A stretch of DNA of 64,000 nucleotides from Larimichthys crocea (lineage: Eukaryota; Chordata; Actinopteri; Sciaenidae). Location: positions 1,178,001-1,242,000 of the forward strand of contig NC_040022.1 in the NCBI RefSeq assembly GCF_000972845.2, in the 5' to 3' direction. How positions within the stretch are numbered: the stretch's first letter is position 1; each line of letters starts with the position of its first letter. Positions 57,901-64,000 of this stretch are shown here, one piece after another. The notes under the pieces are model-generated. The model was given only the letters and a program-made list of their open reading frames with translations, did not search any database and was not told the DNA's origin. Made by a program: the position numbers and the translations under genes.

Positions 57901-59084
57901 GGGTTGAGCACCACCCTGACAGCTGCAGAAGTAGCTCTGAGATTAAGGACAAGTACGGATGGATGTGTGTCTCATGTATATTCTGTTTCACCAGGCGAGC
58001 TCCTTTTTTGTCTTTCTGCCAAACAAACCACTGGCCCTCCACTGGCAGCATCTAAAGCACATCCATCCACATTACTCTTCTGTATTATACCAATTATAAT
58101 TGTTTACAAATAATTACAAATGAGCAAAATGAGTTTATCCGCAGTACGACGGGCCAAGGCTTCACTATAATGAGATTTAATTTGAGGGAATTACTCATAG
58201 CACCTATGAGATGAGTACTGGATAAGAATTGGGTAGAAAAGGAGACAGTGTCGATGCAAATGTATGAAACAAACACACCCTAGTGTTTTGTGAGAGACAT
58301 ACAATATTAGTTTGAATTAAAGCCAGCAGCCGCCCTCACTCTCCACTATCAAACGCTAAAAAACCTGAAAAATCCAAACATCTCTCAGCATTTTTTTGCA
58401 GTGAGCACCATATGATCCAATAAAAGGACACTGATGGTTTGTGAAAATGATGCTATAAAACTCTTGAATATCACTGTTTTCCTATTTGTGCAGATCATCT
58501 CTTTGCCATTAAAAATGCATTTCTCTGAACAACATTTATCAACAGATTTCATGTGTCACCAATATTGTTGTTTTTTTATTTTATTTTTTCAGCAGAAACG
58601 GCTCTTATTCAGCATCATTTTTCTCACTCCCACATACTGTAGAGTTTTTATTTGTTTTCCTATCCTCTTGTCATGAATTTTTCATCAGCCACTTGATGAG
58701 ACATTTCATGTGTTTGCCTTATAATGCACAGTAAGCAGTCTTTTGGTTGGGGTTATGTTCTACTGTCCCTCTGCTACAGTGGCTTTTGTGTACTGAAGGT
58801 AGGGTAGGTCTCTTAGTAGCTTTTGCTCTGTTTGCCCCTGATTTTGTCAGAATCGGCCTGCCAGAAGTCATGACATTCATCACAGCTGCATACTCAGGAT
58901 GATTGTTCTTCTCACCTGCTTTGATTGACAGGAGGGTGAGGTTACAGGTGGCTTGTTTGAGCTCCCAGGCTTCATTGAGCCTGCCTCAGCTCTACCCATG
59001 CTTCACATATTTGCTGAATTGACAAGATTACGAAAGCCAGAGCGACCACACTCATAACAGCACTTCAGACATCACAGACCCTAT
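54946..59084. other. Intergenic, no gene seen
   Basis: No exon supported. Overlapping open frames at 55800-56160 lie on both strands and have no splice context or motif. A T-rich run lies near 57049-57072. Confidence 0.45.
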
Positions 59085-59182
59085 GTCCAGGTTTCATATA
59101 GTCTATGGTTGAACCCCTGACTTTTCCTATAGTGCCACCATCAGGTTGACATTGGTTTTTAAATAAAATATTATATACAGTA
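59085..59182 (+). repeat. Fish dispersed repeat, left half, split by a MITE
   Basis: CCCCTGACTTTTCC, AGTGCCACCATCAGG and TTGACATTGG match the family also seen at 5735-6150. It is cut by a TA-flanked MITE at 59185. Confidence 0.65.
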
Positions 59183-59184
59183 TA

Positions 59185-59530
59185 CAGAGGTCCCTCGTTT
59201 ATCGCGGGGGATACGTTCTAAAAATAACCCGCAATAAACGAAATCCGCGAAGTAAGTTTTACAATTATTATACATGTTTTAAGGCTGTAAAACTCCTAAC
59301 CACACACTTTTATACACCTTTTCCACACATTTTGTACAGTACTCCCTTAGTTAATCAGGACGCAGAACACATGTGTGGTTCTCCCTTAGCCAATTTAGGA
59401 CGCAGAACACAATGTGCGTTCATACTGTACAGTACGCTGTAAAAAAAAAAAGCATGCAAAATTACACTAAAAAAATCTGCAAAACTGCGAGTCCACAAAA
59501 AGTGAACTGTGTTATAGCGAGGGACGACTG
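59185..59530. mobile_element. 346-bp MITE with Tigger/pogo-like ends and TA target duplication
   Basis: The left end is CAGAGGTCCCTCGTTTAT. The reverse complement of the right end is CAGTCGTCCCTCGCTATA. Both ends are flanked by TA (59183-59184 and 59531-59532), the hallmark of Tc1/mariner-superfamily insertion. The phrase CGCGGGGGATACG next to the left end matches the pogo/Tigger-type MITEs I recall from vertebrates. No transposase is encoded. Two imperfect 39-40-bp tandem units (59342-59380 and 59381-59420), each with GGACGCAGAACACA, lie inside. Confidence 0.82.
59342..59420. repeat. Two imperfect 39-40-bp tandem repeats within the MITE
   Basis: Units at 59342-59380 and 59381-59420 both begin CTCCCTTAG and contain GGACGCAGAACACA. 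They differ by a few substitutions and one inserted base. Confidence 0.85.
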
Positions 59531-59532
59531 TA

Positions 59533-59612
59533 TATGGTTATATCCAATAACCATTGGATGGATTTCAATTCTCACATTCATGGTCCCCAGAGGAAGGGGG
59601 TGTGTAGCACTA
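59533..59612 (+). repeat. Fish dispersed repeat, right half, after the MITE
   Basis: CATTGGATGGATTTCAATTC followed by CATTCATGGTCCCCAGAGG continues the repeat of 59085-59182. In the intact family the ATTGGATGGATT word follows closely on the GACAACTATTGG segment. Confidence 0.65.
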
Positions 59613-61334
59613 TGTGGCCTGTGTTTTAAGCAGCAAAAAAATATGAAATTGGACATTAATACTGTGTGATCATTTGACGTGTTGTTGTTATCCACATTGT
59701 CACTTCTTTAAAATAGCTCCGTCCTGTGTGCATTGCCTCCATGTCATTCCAAGGAGAGTGACAATACTCAGTGAAAAATGTTAAAATAAGAAATAGAGGA
59801 GCCAGATGTGGTGGACAAAAAAACCCAGCTCATATCTGACCTTTTCCTCTAAGTTAATTTGACTTGGAGTGCATACAAGCACAGACCAATTACGGCAGAG
59901 GTCAACAGACTGCGTATTATCTGGCTATGTCAAAAATATACCTGACAAAAGATGTGGTGCAATTTAAGTCAACGAAAAAAAAGAAAAAAGGCCTGATTTA
60001 GACTAATGTGCTCTGTAGGTCAACAAGGGCAGGTGGATGTGGAGGAGGTAGTCAATTTCCTTCTAGGCCTCCAGTGACCACTCATGCAGAAATCATGCTG
60101 TGTATGTGTGCGTCTGTCTGTGTGGATATGGAGGTGTGTTGCTGTATTTGTGTGTCACTTTCGGATTCAACAGAAAGACTTTGAACTGAAATCCAACTCC
60201 AGATGTTGCCACACTAGCTGTCTGTAATGGCTGTGCGATGCGTATGAGCTTAGGTTTGTCTGCTGTCTTGGGAAAACCCTATTGATACAAAGACGCCCCC
60301 CTACCTCAGAGATAAAGAATGGAAACCAATTTGTGGGACACATGATCTGACTGTGGTGGGATCAAACGACCTTCCTAGCAATAAAGGGAAGACCTTCAGA
60401 CCCTGCAGCCTCTAATGCGAGCGGTGTCAGCTATGATTCATTTGCAGAGAAACTGCATAGACTGAGATGTATGACCTCAATGTGAACCTTTTGTTGGCCA
60501 AGAAAGCCACGTGTTTACTGTATGGAAAGTTGTGTGTACTCGGAGTTTGTGTGCAATTACTGTTGTTGCTGTACTCCTGTGCAGAAGGGATTTGTGGTTG
60601 GTTCAGATACTGGTGTCTGTGTGTGCTCTTCTAAAAGTCCTCTTGAACTTCTCCACCTATAGATCGATTCTTCACTCAAGGAAGATGGCATGAATCCCAC
60701 ATGCAGTTATGTTTCTGTTACACGGGGTATTTGTGCTTGTAATAAACATTACTGAGCTCTCAAAAGTAATAAAAGCTTGTTGGGTTATACTGTAGCAATA
60801 GCTGATTAGAAATTCACTGGCTTACACTATATCATGGGATTTTATTGATTGCCATTATTTAAATGGGTTACGTATGATTTCACCACAATTATGTAACCAA
60901 TTTTATGAGGAGTATATGATGAAGACATGAGACTAAATCACCAAATGTCAAATATAGACTCCATGTGTAGACCTGAATTTCGTGAAAAGCTTCGATGAGA
61001 AACACGTTTGAATTCATAAGAATTAGTTTTTTGGTTGCGTACCTATTGAGAAAGGTAGATGAAGAATCAATTCTTGTCTGTTGTTGGTTGTTTTTATCTA
61101 TCGGTATTCACATCCAGTCTTAAGTTGATTGGTTCAAAGCTTAGACTAGAGGTTTAGTATGGTAACCAAAATATACTCATACTAATACTAGACAAAACAA
61201 GGAGGTGTCCATATAGGACAAATCATTTTATTCACTTTTCAGTAAATTCATAAATTTTAAATGTGCCTAGATGTCTACTTTCAAAATACTGGGTACAGTA
61301 TTATATTATGAAAGGGTCTAAAGACAGAGGGTGT
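59613..61334. other. Intergenic, no gene seen
   Basis: No supported exon, RNA gene or named repeat. Confidence 0.45.
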
Positions 61335-61425
61335 CACTCCCTGTGCAGATTATAAAGCCCTCCGAGGCAAATGTAATTTATGACGTTGGGCTATACAAGT
61401 AAAATTTGATTTGATTTGATTTAAT
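61335..61425 (+). repeat. 3' tail of a fish retroposon with (TTTGA)n end
   Basis: TGCAGATTATAAAGCCCTCC, then TTGGGCTATACAAGTAAAAT and TTTGATTTGATTTGATTT, form the typical 3' tail of fish LINE/SINE families, ending in a short tandem repeat. Confidence 0.7.
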
Positions 61426-61904
61426 GTTTTATCAACTAATGATCTATCAAAGTAATGTTGGTTACCCAAAGATGCTTTGTTATCTTAACTTTTACCCACA
61501 AGTCAATGCAAGATAGCAAACTATACACATAACTTTACAACTTTATTGTCCAGCTGAGGACAGACTGTCTTGTGAGGCATCTCAGCATGGAAAAATGTCC
61601 CCACCTCTACTTGTAGGCTGATTTAAAGATGCTATTATACTTTTGGCACATCGGCTTAGTCTCAAAAAGTAGTAATGTGAATAAATATTACATTGCTTGG
61701 ATCGTATCAGTATTTTGTTGGCCAGCTCTTTGTTACACCCTGTCCACTCCAAATAACCCATTTGTTTATCTCTGTCAATCATCTGGATTTTCCGAGACAG
61801 TAGTTTTATCTTAAAGCTGTAATTCATTTTCTGGTGCAAACAAGCTGACAACAAAACCTCTTAGGTTAATATAGTGTTCGTCTTAGTTGCCTATTTACAC
61901 ATCT

Positions 61905-62115
61905 GGTTGAAACCAACATGAGCATTCATTTGGCCATTTGATAAATGTTAAGTCCAATATTTACTTTTAGCTCCGTTTTTGGTCTCCACCAACATATAAA
62001 TCCACAAATTTTGTCTCTTTAGCTGCTAAATGCTACTCTTTTTAGTTGCTAACTTTATGTATCTGATCTTTGTTGCTGAGCAGGTAGTGTACAGTAGGTT
62101 TTGACTGCTTTTATG
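61905..62115 (-). repeat. Dispersed fish repeat, copy 2 (inverted relative to 8740-8930)
   Basis: TTTTAGCTCCGTTTTTGGTC, TCCACCAAC, TAGCTGCTAAATGCT and GAGCAGGTAGTGTACAGTAG are the reverse complement, in order, of the words at 8740-8930. Confidence 0.65.
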
Positions 62116-62269
62116 TGGAATATAGCTGCAGACGACCACTTTTACATGCTATTCATGATGCGTTGTTAATTATAACAGCCAAATTTGGCTGGTAAACTGG
62201 AAAACTTACCATGCATACTCAAGAGGACGGGTTAAGTGTTCAGGAGTCTTAAATAAAAAAAAGTTTACA

Positions 62270-63253
62270 CCTGTATATGATTCAAGTATCACAATTTATT
62301 ACAAAAACTAGAACTTTTTTTTTTATCTGTCAGTGTTGCCATGCTTTAAGCATATAACAATACAGTATAAAATCTCAACCCAAAAGTAGGATAGTAAAAG
62401 CAAAGATCATAGATGCTGACGCAGCATTTACAGAAGTTAAGACATGCTGTTACTGTACAGAGAACATTCCCACTGACGTACGAACATCTGCAAAATGCGT
62501 TATTGTCATCAACAAATTGCATTTCACGATAAACAATCTGATCCAGCCTCATTCAGCGTGTTACAAGAAACACCTCTTTTGAAATTAATTTACACCAAAA
62601 TAAACAAACACTCTGCAAATCATAATGAATGTGCTGAGATTTTTTTTTTCAACAGCCCAAGGCACTCAGGCTCAAATGTTGGCAATAAATACGTCATTCT
62701 TTTACACAAAATCACGTCAAGCAGGTGGTGGTAGAGAAAGAAGAGTGAGAGAGAAACAACGTCGTCTATTTCATGACCTCTTGAAGAAACACATTCCTTT
62801 TAAAGAAGTCCACCTTGGCCCTTTTCACAGTGAAAATCCCTGGCAGTCGAGACAGAAAAGACGTTTGAAGGAGTCAGTCAATTTTGTTGAATTGCGTGAC
62901 ATCTGTTTTCTAAAAACTACATGACCTCCTACAGTACTTTTGTTGCTGGCCTGTCATTTTGGTCTCTGAGAGCATCCTCTACTCTCCGGAGCAGCGTCAG
63001 CTGCTTTTTCAAATGAAGCCACAAGTAGGCCTGATGTGCATTCGAGCACCACGGGGTGCCAAAGTGTCCATTTTTGGTGACCTGTCCCCCACATGAGAAT
63101 CTGGTAAATCTATCAAGTGTCCACAAATGATGTTTTCAAATATCTATAACAAATCCAGATGCTACTCATTAAAACAATCACCTCCTGATCTTTCAAATGC
63201 TGTGACAAACAGAGTGGCTTTAACAAATTTATTCATCTTCTCTTCCCTGCACT
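62270..63253 (-). other. nptx1: Probable 3' untranslated region of the neuronal pentraxin gene
   Basis: Sequence downstream of the pentraxin stop on the minus strand. A minus-strand AATAAA lies at 62295-62300, about 950 bp after the stop, and no clear repeat lies between. Neuronal pentraxin transcripts have long 3' UTRs in mammals. The extent is inferred. Confidence 0.5.
62295..62300 (-). promoter_or_regulatory. nptx1: Candidate polyadenylation signal of the pentraxin gene
   Basis: TTTATT on the plus strand, i.e. AATAAA in the gene's sense, at the end of the repeat-free stretch after the stop codon. Other AATAAA-like words exist in the region. Confidence 0.4.
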
Positions 63254-63475
63254 TCAGTTGAGCTGGCGACAAGCTTCAAATGTCCACTTCGAGGCACCTC
63301 CGTAAATATCAAGGCTCGTCTCCATCCATGCAAAAACGTTGCCCACTTGTGCTTTGCTGCTGCAAGTCGCTAGATTGTATATCTCTCCGACAGATAGTTT
63401 CCGATCCCAGATGTGAAAATTTGCCAGATCTCCAACAAAAGCTTGTGTGGCGTCGAATCCACCTCCGAGCGTGTC
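63254..63475 (-). CDS. nptx1: nptx1 terminal coding exon
   Basis: 73 codons plus stop, entered in phase 0 after the acceptor CTTCACCACAG. Carries the last pentraxin strands, two cysteines (ATCSS and EACRQ) and the terminal helix region. Confidence 0.92.
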   Translation of the reverse strand, partial: DTLGGGFDATQAFVGDLANFHIWDRKLSVGEIYNLATCSSKAQVGNVFAWMETSLDIYGGASKWTFEACRQLN

Positions 63476-64000
63476 CTGTGGTGAAGACAAATGGATTTAA
63501 TCAAGGATGATATGATTTTTTTTTATTTTGCCTCAGACTGGCATCACGGAAAGAACAAAATTGCCTCTGTGGATTATCTATCTTTTTTTTTATTATTATT
63601 GAATGAGGGATATGCATCTTTAATCCACTGGGTTTCTTAATGAGATCCAGTTAAAGATCTAATCATCTTATTAAAGCTATTACATGAATTACAGGGAGGA
63701 CGGATTTGAAAATTGAAAACTGATCGTAATGTCACAATGAAATGGAAAAATTACTTTTCCATCTCGTTAGCTGTTTCCTGTCATGACAAATACCTTTTGT
63801 ATTGAACAAAGTGATCCCTCTGTATTATGTCCTGAGTAAAAGTAGTAAAGATGCTCTCTACGTGTAGTTTATTTGTAGATTGAACCAGAATTTGATGCCT
63901 TTAAGGAACTGGGAGGCAGATGTATAATGTGTTCACCTGCTCTTGACCGAGTATCAGCAGGCCTTGTGGTTTGATGGGATGATATGGAGCCAGATTCTCT
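63254..64000 (-). CDS. nptx1: Neuronal pentraxin 1 (C-terminal part of the pentraxin domain)
   Basis: Neuronal pentraxins are secreted hexameric lectin-like proteins that cluster AMPA-type glutamate receptors at synapses. Two minus-strand coding exons are present: 64000-63937 (incomplete at its 5' side) and 63475-63254, with stop TGA at 63256-63254. Together they give 94 residues. The first piece reads ENLAPYHPIKPQG, then LLILGQEQ. The second opens DTLGGGFDATQAFVGDL and continues IWDRKLS, then ends WTFEACRQLN. LGQEQD is the pentraxin calcium-binding loop. The FEACRQ ending fits NPTX1 better than NPTX2 or NPTXR. Family identity is certain; the paralog call (nptx1, or a fish duplicate such as nptx1-like) is less so. 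Upstream exons with the coiled coil lie beyond the window. Confidence 0.9.
63476..63936 (-). other. nptx1: nptx1 last intron
   Basis: A 461-bp intron bounded by GTGAAC and CCACAG on the minus strand. It interrupts the calcium loop between Gln and Asp. A T-rich stretch lies near 63511-63527 and 63582-63600. The middle, 63640-63770, is of balanced composition, but no function is evident. Confidence 0.85.
63937..64000 (-). CDS. nptx1: nptx1 penultimate coding exon, partial
   Basis: 21 full codons end at the donor CAG|GTGAAC. The exon continues past the window edge. Encodes APYHPIKPQG and the Ca-loop residues LGQEQ. Confidence 0.9.

Overview
The window is AT-rich vertebrate DNA, almost certainly from a teleost and probably a percomorph. 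Genes are split by short GT-AG introns. Several dispersed repeats look like families common in percomorph genomes, and there are long (GT)n, (AC)n and (CTAT)n microsatellites. There is no operon structure, no CRISPR array and no prokaryotic or phage gene. Family and repeat names come from recalled patterns; no database search was run.

Three protein-coding genes can be supported. (1) 1-4012, plus strand: the 3' end of mgat5b, a Golgi beta-1,6-N-acetylglucosaminyltransferase. The last two coding exons (2523-2794 and 3287-3485) and a 3' UTR with a poly(A) signal at 3990 are visible. (2) 19640-28045, plus strand: a complete sec14l1. It has a non-coding first exon, fifteen coding exons (20158-27608) encoding 708 residues with PRELI/MSF1, CRAL-TRIO and GOLD domains, and a poly(A) signal at 28018. 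(3) 62270-64000, minus strand: the 3' end of a neuronal pentraxin gene, best matching nptx1. It shows one complete terminal coding exon (63254-63475) and part of the previous one (63937-64000). The mgat5b-sec14l1 adjacency matches human 17q25. The pentraxin gene is also a 17q25 gene in human but lies much further from SEC14L1 there.

The rest is non-coding. The mgat5b-sec14l1 interval (about 4.0-19.6 kb) holds a decayed Tc1/mariner fragment, several dispersed repeats, and a 240-bp sequence copied 1.3 kb downstream between two 62-bp direct repeats. The interval from 28 to 62 kb has no exon that I can support. It holds nested transposon relics: an LTR-like insertion splitting an older repeat, and a TA-flanked MITE splitting another repeat. 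It also holds inverted copies of repeats seen left of sec14l1, and one degraded coding-like stretch near 54 kb that I cannot name.

The three genes act in separate processes: N- and O-mannosyl glycan branching in the Golgi, lipid-binding and signalling adaptor function in the cytosol, and synaptic glutamate-receptor clustering outside the cell. Nothing in the sequence suggests a joint pathway. I found no convincing new biological system. The most unusual items are the templated 240-bp duplication and the nested insertions.
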